Positions 1 to 6,403 of a stretch of 6,691 nt of DNA are shown in pieces. Numbering within the stretch: the first letter of the stretch is position 1; each line of letters opens with the position of its first letter. Made by a program: the position numbers and the translations under genes. The stretch spans positions 1-6,691 of the forward strand of contig DASUFI010000282.1 in assembly GCA_036274635.1 (NCBI GenBank), written 5' to 3'. This DNA is from DASUFI01 sp036274635 (GTDB lineage Bacteria > Planctomycetota > B15-G4). The notes below the pieces were generated by a model. It did not search any database. It was not told where the DNA came from and saw only the letters and a program-made list of their open reading frames with translations.

Positions 1-1454
1 AGGACACGCGCGCGGCCGCCGCCCTGGCCTTCATGGCCCGCGACGACGAGGACGAGACCACGCGCGCGGTCGCCGCCGACGCGCTCGCCAAGCTGGGCGT
101 CAACAGCAAGGACCCGGTGCTGCTCGCGCGCGGCCTGGCCGAGGGCTGGTTCCGCGGCGACGACCTGCTGGTGCAGCCCTGGAACTCCCCGGCCGTGGTG
201 TGGGAGTGGAAGGACGGCAAGCCGCAGGGCCGCAAGGTCCTCGCCGGCCTCTACCACCTCGAGCTGGCCGAGCAGAACGGCCGCGCCGCGCTGGACCACG
301 GCGCCGGCGACGCGATCCGCCCGCTGCTGGCCGCCATCTACGCCTCGATGAAGGCCGAGATCCAGGCCGCCGCGCGCCTGTCCGACATGCAGGGCAGCGA
401 GCTGCTCACCGCCGCGCAGGAGCGCATCCCCAACCTCGACAAGAACCTGGCCCTGTCCGGCAGCCAGCGCGGCAAGGCGCTGATCCTGTGCATCGCCAGC
501 AAGCGCCGCCAGCCGCTCGCGGCGATGGTGCTCATGCAGTCCATGGGCGCCAGCGGCGAGGAGCGCCAGGCGCTCAAGGCCGCCCTGAACGACGGCGATC
601 CCGGCGTCTCCACCGGCGCCGCGCTGGCCCTCGCGGCGCAGGGCGACACGGACAACGCCGTGGTCGAGCGCCTGGCCACCGCGCTCACCTCCTCGCCCGA
701 GCGCCTCGTGGTCAACATCGGCGACACCGGTCTCTCCGGCGCCTCGCCGGGCTGGACGCTGGTCGGCTCCGAGAACGAGGTCGACGGCCTGCTGCGCGCC
801 AAGTCATTGCCGCCCAAGGACGTGGTCGTGCTGCAGGACGGCATGTCGGGCGTCACGCTCGACACGCTGGTCTTCGCGCTCAAGAACGACCCGCGCACCG
901 CGAACACGCCGCTCATCGTCGCGACCCAGGACGTGGACGGCGTCACGGCGCTGTACGGCGACAAGCTCGCCAAGGTCGTCCCCGCCGCCAGCTTCGCGGA
1001 CGTGGCGGAGGTGGCCGGCGAGCGCGACCCGCAGCAGGCCGACCTGGTGGAGCGCGCGCGCCTCGTGGCCGACGCGCTGGCCGCCATGCCGGCCAGCGTC
1101 GTGCGCGGCGCGGGCGACCAGCTCACCGCGGCGCTCGGCCAGGCGGGCGACGAGGCCGTGCGCGCGGCGCTCGTGCGCGTGGCCGGCCACGCCGCCATCG
1201 AGTCGGCGCTGCCGGCCGTCGAGGACATCATCCTGGACGACGCCGCGTCGCCCGAGCTGCGCCGCGAGGCCATCATCGCCGCGGCCAGGCTGTGGGCGGT
1301 GCATGGCGGCTCGGCGCAGCAGGCCGACCGCCTGGCCGAGAAGCTGGCCGCGCTGGTGCAGGGTGGCGACGAGGCGCTGGCCATGCCGGCCGCCCAGGCG
1401 CTGGGCCAGCTGCGCGGCGTGCCCGACGCGGTGCTCACCGGCGCGGCGCAGTAG
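1..1454 (+). CDS. HEAT-like alpha-solenoid protein with an embedded degenerate receiver domain (5' partial)
   Basis: The frame is open to the left edge: codons from base 3 read DTRAAAALAF before the first internal Met at 33, so the true start lies upstream. Residues below count from that Met (473 aa to the TAG at 1452). Residues 1-22 and about 175-220 are Ala/Leu-rich helical pairs of HEAT type (for example DPGVSTGAALALAAQG), and 370-465 contains further ones. Residues about 225-318 read like a response-regulator receiver: LVV strand, a helix, DVVVLQDGMSG, then NDPRTANTPLIVAT and a Lys in LAKVV. At the phosphoacceptor position there is Gln268 instead of Asp, the acidic pair after the first strand is replaced by NIG, and the MP motif is MS. 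Thr298 and Lys314 are kept. I infer a scaffold or interaction protein rather than a phosphorylated regulator. No signal peptide can be judged because the N-terminus is missing. The coding frame is well supported; the function is unknown. Confidence 0.85.
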   Translation, partial: DTRAAAALAFMARDDEDETTRAVAADALAKLGVNSKDPVLLARGLAEGWFRGDDLLVQPWNSPAVVWEWKDGKPQGRKVLAGLYHLELAEQNGRAALDHGAGDAIRPLLAAIYASMKAEIQAAARLSDMQGSELLTAAQERIPNLDKNLALSGSQRGKALILCIASKRRQPLAAMVLMQSMGASGEERQALKAALNDGDPGVSTGAALALAAQGDTDNAVVERLATALTSSPERLVVNIGDTGLSGASPGWTLVGSENEVDGLLRAKSLPPKDVVVLQDGMSGVTLDTLVFALKNDPRTANTPLIVATQDVDGVTALYGDKLAKVVPAASFADVAEVAGERDPQQADLVERARLVADALAAMPASVVRGAGDQLTAALGQAGDEAVRAALVRVAGHAAIESALPAVEDIILDDAASPELRREAIIAAARLWAVHGGSAQQADRLAEKLAALVQGGDEALAMPAAQALGQLRGVPDAVLTGAAQ

Positions 1455-1483
1455 GCCGCGCGAGCCCCACGACCCACGATCCC

Positions 1484-1509
1484 GAGGCCGGCGCCCGCGC
1501 GCCAGCCTC
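1484..1509. terminator. Hairpin between convergent genes, likely shared terminator
   Basis: An inverted repeat pairs GAGGC with GCCTC and GGCGC with GCGCC, giving ten base pairs with one C/A mismatch and a 4-nt loop. It lies 30 nt past the stop of the left plus-strand gene and 5 nt past the stop of the minus-strand beta-helix gene, so it is placed to end transcription from both sides. No clear T-run follows on either strand, so it is not a textbook intrinsic terminator; in very GC-rich genomes such U-poor hairpins are common at convergent ends. Confidence 0.6.
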
Positions 1510-1514
1510 GTCGT

Positions 1515-3146
1515 TCACGGCGTCGTGCCCTGCAAGCCGTTGCTGGCCGCGAAGCCCTTCGGGCCCGCGGGATCCGGCAACCAGAACTGCAGGACGATCG
1601 AGACGCCCGACGGCAGTCCCGCCGGCCACAGGAAAGGCAGCGTCAGCGCGCCTTGCGCGTCCGTCGGGAGGCCCGGCAGCAGCACGTCGAGGCTCGGCAC
1701 CATCACGCCGCCCTTGAAGGGCGCGTCCAGCTGCGACAGCCCGATCACCAGCGTGGCCGCGACGTTCTCCAGCGCGCCCGTCAGCACGAAGCTGCCCGGC
1801 GTGAAGGAGTTGAGCGAGCCCGTGCCTGCCAGCACCGGCTCGCCGTGCGTGCCGGCCAGGGCCGAGCCGAGGTCGGTCCACGGGTCGTAGGTCAGCGCGC
1901 CCATGTCCACGACCGTGCCGTCGGGATCGTGCGGCGCGCTCGGGTCGCCCTTGTTGATGCAGGGCGAACCGGGCCCGAGCGAGTAGTCACCCGCCAACGC
2001 GTCGGCGAAGAGCGGGTCCGCATTCATGTTGCCCGGGCCGGCGGCGCCGCCCTTCACGTCGCTGTAGCTGACCTGCAGACCGGTGCCGAAGCCCACCCAT
2101 TGGAGCGCACCGGTCAGGCCCCAGACGATCGAGTTGCTGACCTTGAGCGCCCCCGCCAGCACGTACAGGCGATCGCTCCCGAAGGTGCAGCTCTCCACGC
2201 TGACGTCGCCGCTGCCGAAGAAGCCGCCCACGTCGATGTAGGCCCCGTCGTTCGCGCTGTCGGCGAGGTTGTCGGCGATGACGACGCGCGTGAGGGCAGC
2301 TCCCACGAGCACAGCGGGCTGGGCGAGCTCGTAGTACAGGCCGCCGCCGGTGATGGCCTGGTTCTGCAGCAGCGCCACGTCGGCGACGGGCGGCAGCATG
2401 CCGGAGGCGGGCACGATCTCCGAGGAGAACATGCCTCCGCCCTTGTCGCTCGCCGTGTTGCCCTGGATGACGCAGTTCGAGATCTTGTCCAGCGCGCCCG
2501 CGACGCCGCCGCCGTTGACCGTGGCCCAGTTGCCGCGGATCACGCAGCCTGTGGCGCCCAGCACGCTGGAGAGGCCGCCGCCGATGGCCGCCTGGTTGTC
2601 CTCGACGAGGCAGTCCGTGAGCAGGACCTCCTTCGCGGCGCCGCCGCCGTACGAGCTCGTCGTGTTGCCGCGCAGCGTGCAGTCCTGCAGCGTCACGAGC
2701 GAGCCGGACTCGCCGTGGACGCCGCCGCCGCTCCCCGTCGTCAACGAGTTGTCGCGGATGATGCAGTCGCGCAGCGTGGGCGTGCCGGTCTCGGCGCGAA
2801 CGCCGCCCTCGCCCCCGGTGAGGGTGAAGCCCTCGATCAGCGGTGAGCCGCCGGCGATGGCCAGCACCTCGGCCCCCTGCCCAATCGCATCCACCACGGT
2901 GAGCTCCGCGCCGGCGAGGCCGCGCAGCGTGATCGTCTTGCCGAGGGTGTCGAGCGCCTCGGGATAGGTGCCGGGCTGCACCTCGATGAGGTCGCCGTCG
3001 CTGGCCAGCGCGAGCGCCTCCTGGATGGTGGGCACGTCCCCCGGCACGTGCCAGGTGGTCTGCGCGGCCGCCGGCGTGACGAGCAGCCCCAGCACCGCGA
3101 CCCAGCCCATCGACAGAATTCCCTTCGCGCCTCGCTGCATGTCCAT
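1515..3146 (-). CDS. Secreted right-handed beta-helix protein, copy A
   Basis: The predicted protein has 543 aa. Residues 1-28 form a signal peptide: basic N-region, hydrophobic VAVLGLLV, and an AAA/Q cleavage site. Residues 31-75 (VPGDVPTIQEAL, then DLIEVQPGTY) are the usual N-terminal cap of pectate-lyase-like, DUF1565-type helices. Coils follow with repeated C-x-[IL]-R-[GD]-N and GGG[VLM] motifs; in-register Cys lie at 128, 156, 179, 201 and 225. The helix closes with SPCINKGDP and DPDGTVVDMGAL near 394-417. Residues 421-543 are a separate C-terminal beta-rich domain with PFKGGVMVP and GFAASNGL. The start at 3146 is chosen because GGAGG lies just upstream and the paralogue also begins MD; the ATG at 3140 is an alternative with a 10-nt spacer. 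A longer open frame to 3299 runs into the neighbour gene and is not credible. No polysaccharide-lyase catalytic residues are recognisable, so an adhesin-like or structural surface role is as likely as an enzyme. Confidence 0.88.
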   Translation of the reverse strand: MDMQRGAKGILSMGWVAVLGLLVTPAAAQTTWHVPGDVPTIQEALALASDGDLIEVQPGTYPEALDTLGKTITLRGLAGAELTVVDAIGQGAEVLAIAGGSPLIEGFTLTGGEGGVRAETGTPTLRDCIIRDNSLTTGSGGGVHGESGSLVTLQDCTLRGNTTSSYGGGAAKEVLLTDCLVEDNQAAIGGGLSSVLGATGCVIRGNWATVNGGGVAGALDKISNCVIQGNTASDKGGGMFSSEIVPASGMLPPVADVALLQNQAITGGGLYYELAQPAVLVGAALTRVVIADNLADSANDGAYIDVGGFFGSGDVSVESCTFGSDRLYVLAGALKVSNSIVWGLTGALQWVGFGTGLQVSYSDVKGGAAGPGNMNADPLFADALAGDYSLGPGSPCINKGDPSAPHDPDGTVVDMGALTYDPWTDLGSALAGTHGEPVLAGTGSLNSFTPGSFVLTGALENVAATLVIGLSQLDAPFKGGVMVPSLDVLLPGLPTDAQGALTLPFLWPAGLPSGVSIVLQFWLPDPAGPKGFAASNGLQGTTP

Positions 3147-3150
3147 GGTG

Positions 3151-3155
3151 CCTCC
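3151..3155 (-). promoter_or_regulatory. Shine-Dalgarno site of beta-helix copy A
   Basis: On the minus strand GGAGG is followed by CACC and then ATG at 3146. The 4-nt spacer is short; to the in-frame ATG two codons on (3140) it is 10 nt. Either start is possible. The signal peptide is intact with both. Confidence 0.65.
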
Positions 3156-3165
3156 GGATGGCGGA

Positions 3166-3184
3166 TGATGGACCGTGTCCATCA
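3166..3184 (-). promoter_or_regulatory. Perfect hairpin in the 5' leader of copy A
   Basis: Two 8-bp arms (TGATGGAC and GTCCATCA) flank a 3-nt loop. The hairpin sits directly downstream of the conserved bipartite element and 10 nt upstream of the Shine-Dalgarno site. The paralogous gene has no matching structure. It could be a leader stem or a protein site; no function can be assigned. Confidence 0.4.
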
Positions 3185-3219
3185 GGCTTCCACGAGGGCG
3201 CCAGACTGTCCAGTCGCGC
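3184..3219 (-). promoter_or_regulatory. Conserved bipartite upstream element, copy A (candidate promoter)
   Basis: Read on the minus strand it is GCGCGACTGGACAG, nine variable bases, then CTCGTGGAAGCCT. The same two blocks with the same 9-nt gap occur upstream of copy B at 4941-4976. TGGACA resembles a -35 hexamer (5 of 6 against TTGACA); 17 bp downstream is AAGCCT, a poor -10. The element ends 37 nt before the start codon. It could be a sigma-70-type promoter, a promoter for an alternative sigma factor, or a regulator site. Confidence 0.5.
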
Positions 3220-3240
3220 GCGGACCCGCGGGCCGGACGG

Positions 3241-4905
3241 TCAGGGCGGCGCCAGCCGCAAGCCGTTGCTGGCCGCGAAGCCCTTCGGCGCCGCTGCATC
3301 CGGCAGCCAGCACTGCAGGTACACCGCCAGGCCCGTCGGCAGGCCCACCGGCCAGACGAAGGGGATGGTGAACCCGCCGAGCGGCCCGGTCACGAGGGCC
3401 GTGATGTACGCGTTGGGCTGAGGCACCATCACGCCGCCCTTGAAGCTGGCGTCCAGCTCGGCGAGGCCCAGCACCAGCGTCGCGGCGACGCCCGCCGGCG
3501 CGTGCGACAGCTCGAGGCCGTCGATCGAGCCTGGGGTGAGCGGGCCCGTGCCGTCGAGCACCGGCTCGCCCTGCGAGCCGGCGAGGGCGAAGCCCAGATC
3601 GGTCCACGGGTCGTAGGGCAGCGCCCCCATGTCCGCGGGCGTGCCGTCCGGATCAGGCGGCGAGGCCGGATCGCCCTTGTCGATGCAGGGCGAGCCCTGC
3701 TGCAGCGCGACGTCGGCGTGCGCCGCGTCCACGAAGAGCGGATCGATGTTCACGTTGCCGACGCCCGCGAAGCCGCCCTTCACGTCGGAGTAGCTGACCT
3801 GCACGGGATAGCCGAGGCACTGGCACTGGATCGCGCCGGTGAGGCCCCAGAAGATCGAGTTGACCACCGTCAGCGGCACGGACGTCACGAAGAGCCGATC
3901 GTTCGAGAAGGTGCAGCTGGTCACCGTGAACTCGCCGGTGAAGGACTCGGCGACGTTCACGTAGGCGCCGTCGTTGGCCGAGTCGGCGAAGTTGTCGGCG
4001 AACACGACGCGCTCCAGGGTCCCGCCCACCCCCCGTGGCGTTCCGGAGACCGTGTAGTACAGGCCGCCGCCGAAGATGGCCGTGTTCTGCAGCAGCGACA
4101 CGTCGGCGACGGGTGGCAGCATGCCGCCCGCCGGCACGACCACGCTGGACCACATGCCGCCGCCGTTGGCGCCGGCGATGTTCCCCTGGATCACGCAGTG
4201 CGTGATCGCGTCGAGCGACAGCGCGACGCCGCCGCCGTTGGTCGTGGCCGAGTTGCCGCGGATGATGCAGTCCGTCGCGCCCAGGACGTTGTAGAGGCCG
4301 CCGCCCTGGCCCGCCGAATTGTCCTCGACCAGGCAGCCCTGCAGCACGACGTTCTTGGACGCGCCGCCGCCCACGCCGCCGTTGGTCACCGTGTTGCCGC
4401 GCAGCGTGCAGTCCTGCAGCGTCACGAGGGCCGGGGTCGCGCCGTACACGCCGCCGCCGGTCTTCAGCGTCACGGTGTTGTCGCGGATGGTGCATGCGAT
4501 CAGCGTGGGCGTGCCTGCCGACGCGCTCACGCCGCCGCCGCCGTTGCTCGAGCTGCTCGGAGGCGCGCCGCCCCTGAGCGTCAGCCCCTCGATCACCGGC
4601 GCGCCGCCCGAGATCGTGAGGACGCTCTTGCCCCAGCCCGTGGCGTCCACGATCGTGACGTCCGCGCCGCCGAGGCCGCGCAGCGTGAGCGTCTTGCCGA
4701 AGGTGTCGAGGTACTCGTGGTACGTGCCCGGCTCGACCTCGATGGTGTCGCCGTCGCTCGAGAAGCCGAGGGCCGCGTGGATGCTGGGATAGTCGCCCGG
4801 CACGTTCCAGGTCGTCTGCGCGGCCGCGGGTACGGCCAGGAGCGCGGCCAGCGCGATCGTCACGCCGGAGGGCGAGACCCGGCGCGCCTTGCGAAGTGTG
4901 TCCAT
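3241..4905 (-). CDS. Secreted right-handed beta-helix protein, copy B
   Basis: The predicted protein has 554 aa and is a paralogue of the next gene downstream, identical at clearly more than half of positions by eye. A signal peptide (residues 1-29, cut after PAAA before QTT) precedes a helix cap (VPGDYPSIHAAL, DTIEVEPGTY). At least seven coils carry N-x-[AV]-type and GGG motifs, among them EDNSAGQGGGL and RGNSATTNGGGV. Cys residues recur at 138, 166, 191, 213 and 237, 22-28 residues apart, as expected for one coil. The helix ends with SPCIDKGDP and DPDGTPADMGAL; residues 432-554 are the same C-terminal domain as in copy A. Copy B differs by a Ser/Gly-rich insertion near 115-126 and a QCQC motif near 360-363. 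The ATG at 4905 has GGGAG six nt upstream, better than an in-frame TTG at 4926. The location is probably the cell surface or medium; the substrate, if any, is unknown. Confidence 0.88.
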   Translation of the reverse strand: MDTLRKARRVSPSGVTIALAALLAVPAAAQTTWNVPGDYPSIHAALGFSSDGDTIEVEPGTYHEYLDTFGKTLTLRGLGGADVTIVDATGWGKSVLTISGGAPVIEGLTLRGGAPPSSSSNGGGGVSASAGTPTLIACTIRDNTVTLKTGGGVYGATPALVTLQDCTLRGNTVTNGGVGGGASKNVVLQGCLVEDNSAGQGGGLYNVLGATDCIIRGNSATTNGGGVALSLDAITHCVIQGNIAGANGGGMWSSVVVPAGGMLPPVADVSLLQNTAIFGGGLYYTVSGTPRGVGGTLERVVFADNFADSANDGAYVNVAESFTGEFTVTSCTFSNDRLFVTSVPLTVVNSIFWGLTGAIQCQCLGYPVQVSYSDVKGGFAGVGNVNIDPLFVDAAHADVALQQGSPCIDKGDPASPPDPDGTPADMGALPYDPWTDLGFALAGSQGEPVLDGTGPLTPGSIDGLELSHAPAGVAATLVLGLAELDASFKGGVMVPQPNAYITALVTGPLGGFTIPFVWPVGLPTGLAVYLQCWLPDAAAPKGFAASNGLRLAPP

Positions 4906-4911
4906 GGTGTG

Positions 4912-4916
4912 CTCCC
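4912..4916 (-). promoter_or_regulatory. Shine-Dalgarno site of beta-helix copy B
   Basis: GGGAG on the minus strand lies six nt before ATG 4905. It favours this start over the in-frame TTG at 4926, which has no comparable site. Confidence 0.65.
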
Positions 4917-4940
4917 GGGTGTGCAAGCGGGCCCACGTCT

Positions 4941-4976
4941 AGGCTTCCACGAGTGGACGAGGCTGTCCAGTCGCGC
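4941..4976 (-). promoter_or_regulatory. Conserved bipartite upstream element, copy B (candidate promoter)
   Basis: It has the same 14-nt and 13-nt blocks as the element before copy A, separated by an unrelated 9-nt spacer, and ends 35 nt before the start codon. The sequence around it differs between copies, so the blocks look selectively kept. It lies 17 nt past the stop of the transporter gene, which suggests that copy B is transcribed from its own promoter rather than only by read-through. Confidence 0.5.
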
Positions 4977-4993
4977 CGGGGCTCGCGCGTCGC

Positions 4994-5926
4994 TCAGGAC
5001 GCGGTGGGAAGCTCGGGGCGCTTCGCGGCCGGGGTCCGCGAGCCGAGGATCACCAGCAGCACCGCGCCCGCGATGAGCAGGCCGCCCAGCAGCGCGTCGC
5101 GCGTGACGCGCTCGTCCAGGACGAGGTACCCCGCGAGCACGCCCGCCAGCGGCTGCAGGAACACGAAGGGCGCCACGGTCGCGGGCGAGAGGAAGCGCAG
5201 CGACCAGACCCACAAGAGCGTGCCGCCGAAGGAGCCCACGACGCCGAGGCCCGCGCTCCAGGCCAGCGCCTTGCCCAGGTCCGGCCCCGCGTGCCACTGG
5301 GGCGACTCGAGCAGCGCGGCCGGCACCAGCAGCAGCATCGCCCAGGCCATGGAGGCGAAGGTCACGTCCACCGAGCGGCGCTCGCGCACGAGCGGCGACA
5401 TGAGCGGGCTGTACAGGCCCCACAGGATGCCGTGCGCCGCGAGGATCAGGTTGCCTTGCAGGTGCGCGCCGGAGAGCAGGTCGGCGGCCGACGCGACGTC
5501 CGGCTGCTCGAGCACGATGACCAGCGCGCCCGCCAGGCCGAGGCCCAGGCCCAGCGCCTTGGTCCAGCCGATGTGCTCGTGCAGCAGCAGCCACGCAAAG
5601 ACCACGATGGACACCGGCTCGAGCAGGATGAGGATGCTGCCGTTGCCCGCGGTGCTCCAGCGCAGGCCGATGATGCCCAGCAGCAGCGGCGCGCCGTAGG
5701 CCAGCATGCCCAGCAGCGCGAGCCGCCGCCGCTCCGCGCCGCTGAACGAGAGCCGCAACCCGCCCGAGCCGCGCGCCCAGGCCCACAGGCACACCATGGC
5801 GAGGCCGTTGCGCAGGGCGATGACCGTGGCCGGCGGCAGCCCGTCGAGGGCGATCTTCTGCCCGAGGTAGGTCGAGCCGCCGATGATGTTGGCCACGATG
5901 ATGGCCAGCAGCGCCAGGCCCTTCAC
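4994..5926 (-). CDS. EamA/DMT-family transporter, 10 TM
   Basis: The 310-aa inner-membrane protein has the size and two-fold internal repeat of drug/metabolite transporters of the EamA type. The first half (about 5-138) ends with LEPVSIVVFAWLLLHEHIG followed by a Gly-rich helix. The second half (about 157-295) ends with FLQPLAGVLAGYLVLDERV and GGLLIAGAVLLVI. The P-x(n)-E pairs (Pro104/Glu117, Pro259/Glu272) are the usual landmarks of each EamA repeat. Ten hydrophobic segments can be drawn. The C-terminal tail is short and polar. The start is GTG at 5926, with GAGGA about seven nt upstream; the first membrane helix begins at once, so a later Met would remove it. It begins 10 nt after the stop of the NYN gene, so the two probably share a transcript. 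Members export or import amino acids, nucleotides, amines or drugs; the substrate cannot be read from sequence. Confidence 0.9.
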   Translation of the reverse strand: MKGLALLAIIVANIIGGSTYLGQKIALDGLPPATVIALRNGLAMVCLWAWARGSGGLRLSFSGAERRRLALLGMLAYGAPLLLGIIGLRWSTAGNGSILILLEPVSIVVFAWLLLHEHIGWTKALGLGLGLAGALVIVLEQPDVASAADLLSGAHLQGNLILAAHGILWGLYSPLMSPLVRERRSVDVTFASMAWAMLLLVPAALLESPQWHAGPDLGKALAWSAGLGVVGSFGGTLLWVWSLRFLSPATVAPFVFLQPLAGVLAGYLVLDERVTRDALLGGLLIAGAVLLVILGSRTPAAKRPELPTAS

Positions 5927-5936
5927 GCCTCGGTCC

Positions 5937-6299
5937 TCATCGCCCCAGGAGCTCGGCGGGGGACAGCACGCGCGCGCCGAGCTGGCGGCTCTTGCCGGTC
6001 ACCTCGCGGTCGCGCGACACGACCGTGATCTCGCGCGGGTTCTCGGCGTCGTAGACGGCGTCCAGGATGGCCTGGTCGGCCGAGGACACGTAGCGCAGCG
6101 TGCACCAGGGCAGGCTCTCGCGCTCCATGACGCCCGGCTCGCGGCCGCGGACGTCCCAGTAGATGACCACGTCGCGGGCGTTCCGGGGCACCTTGGGGCG
6201 CAGCTTCGCCAGCAGCAGGGCGCGCAGCTGCTCGGGGCGCAGGTCGTCGTCCTGCGCCAGCCAGTGGGCGAGGTTGTAGCCGTCGAGGAGGTAGCGCAC
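5937..6299 (-). CDS. Small NYN/YacP-like (PIN-fold) nuclease-domain protein
   Basis: The protein has 120 aa from GTG 6299. It opens with VRYLLDGYNLAHWL, the DGYN signature at the N-terminus of YacP-like NYN domains (DUF901 type). The likely metal-binding acids are Asp6 (DGYN), Asp49 (YWD), Asp75 (SADQAI) and Asp97 (VVSRD). The end, GARVLSPAELL, matches the usual last strand and helix of the fold. By family knowledge these are RNA-processing or ribosome-associated nucleases; cleavage is inferred, not shown. The frame is open upstream to a GTG at 6419 and has an ATG at 6326. I prefer 6299 because homologues begin just before the DGYN strand, and because the upstream codons use A or T in third position far more often than the body, where nearly all are G or C. 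No Shine-Dalgarno site precedes 6299. The transporter gene follows after 10 nt. Confidence 0.75.
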   Translation of the reverse strand: MRYLLDGYNLAHWLAQDDDLRPEQLRALLLAKLRPKVPRNARDVVIYWDVRGREPGVMERESLPWCTLRYVSSADQAILDAVYDAENPREITVVSRDREVTGKSRQLGARVLSPAELLGR

Positions 6300-6305
6300 G
6301 GTTCG

Positions 6306-6311
6306 ATGATA
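6306..6311 (-). promoter_or_regulatory. Candidate -10 box (TATCAT) for a leaderless NYN transcript
   Basis: TATCAT on the minus strand matches TATAAT at five of six positions and ends six nt before GTG 6299, so the expected transcription start would fall on or next to the start codon. There is no good -35 hexamer 16-18 bp upstream. It stands out in a region otherwise poor in A and T. Confidence 0.35.
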
Positions 6312-6403
6312 GTCGCCGCGGCGCATCCACCCCGACGGCGCTCCGTTTCGCCGCCGCCATCCAGGCGCGGGAATCCCCAGGAGCCAGGCGCCCGTGTCGG
6401 AGT

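Noticed and set aside
200..1717. A 505-codon plus-strand frame and an antisense frame (338-1477) over the solenoid gene
   Set aside because: Both are extremely Arg/Gly/Pro- or Ser/Ala-rich with no motifs; the frame ending at 1454 shows HEAT and receiver features.
1653..2846. A 397-codon plus-strand open frame across beta-helix copy A
   Set aside because: Same shadow composition and no recognisable domain; the minus-strand gene explains the region.
3184..3219. Sigma-54 promoter in the bipartite element
   Set aside because: The GG and GC spacing of the TGGCAC-N5-TTGC consensus is not matched; only a loose GTGGAAGCC is present.
3220..3240. Terminator for copy B around the CCCGCGGG palindrome
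   Set aside because: The palindrome has no loop and no T-run, so it cannot form a proper stem-loop terminator.
3147..3299. N-terminal extension of beta-helix copy A to an ATG at 3299
   Set aside because: It would overlap the end of copy B, is Arg-rich, and would bury the signal peptide 51 residues inside the protein.
3175..5076. A 633-codon plus-strand open frame across beta-helix copy B
   Set aside because: It is antisense to a protein with signal peptide and clear repeats; its translation is Arg/Ala/His-rich low complexity, as expected for a shadow frame in GC-rich DNA.
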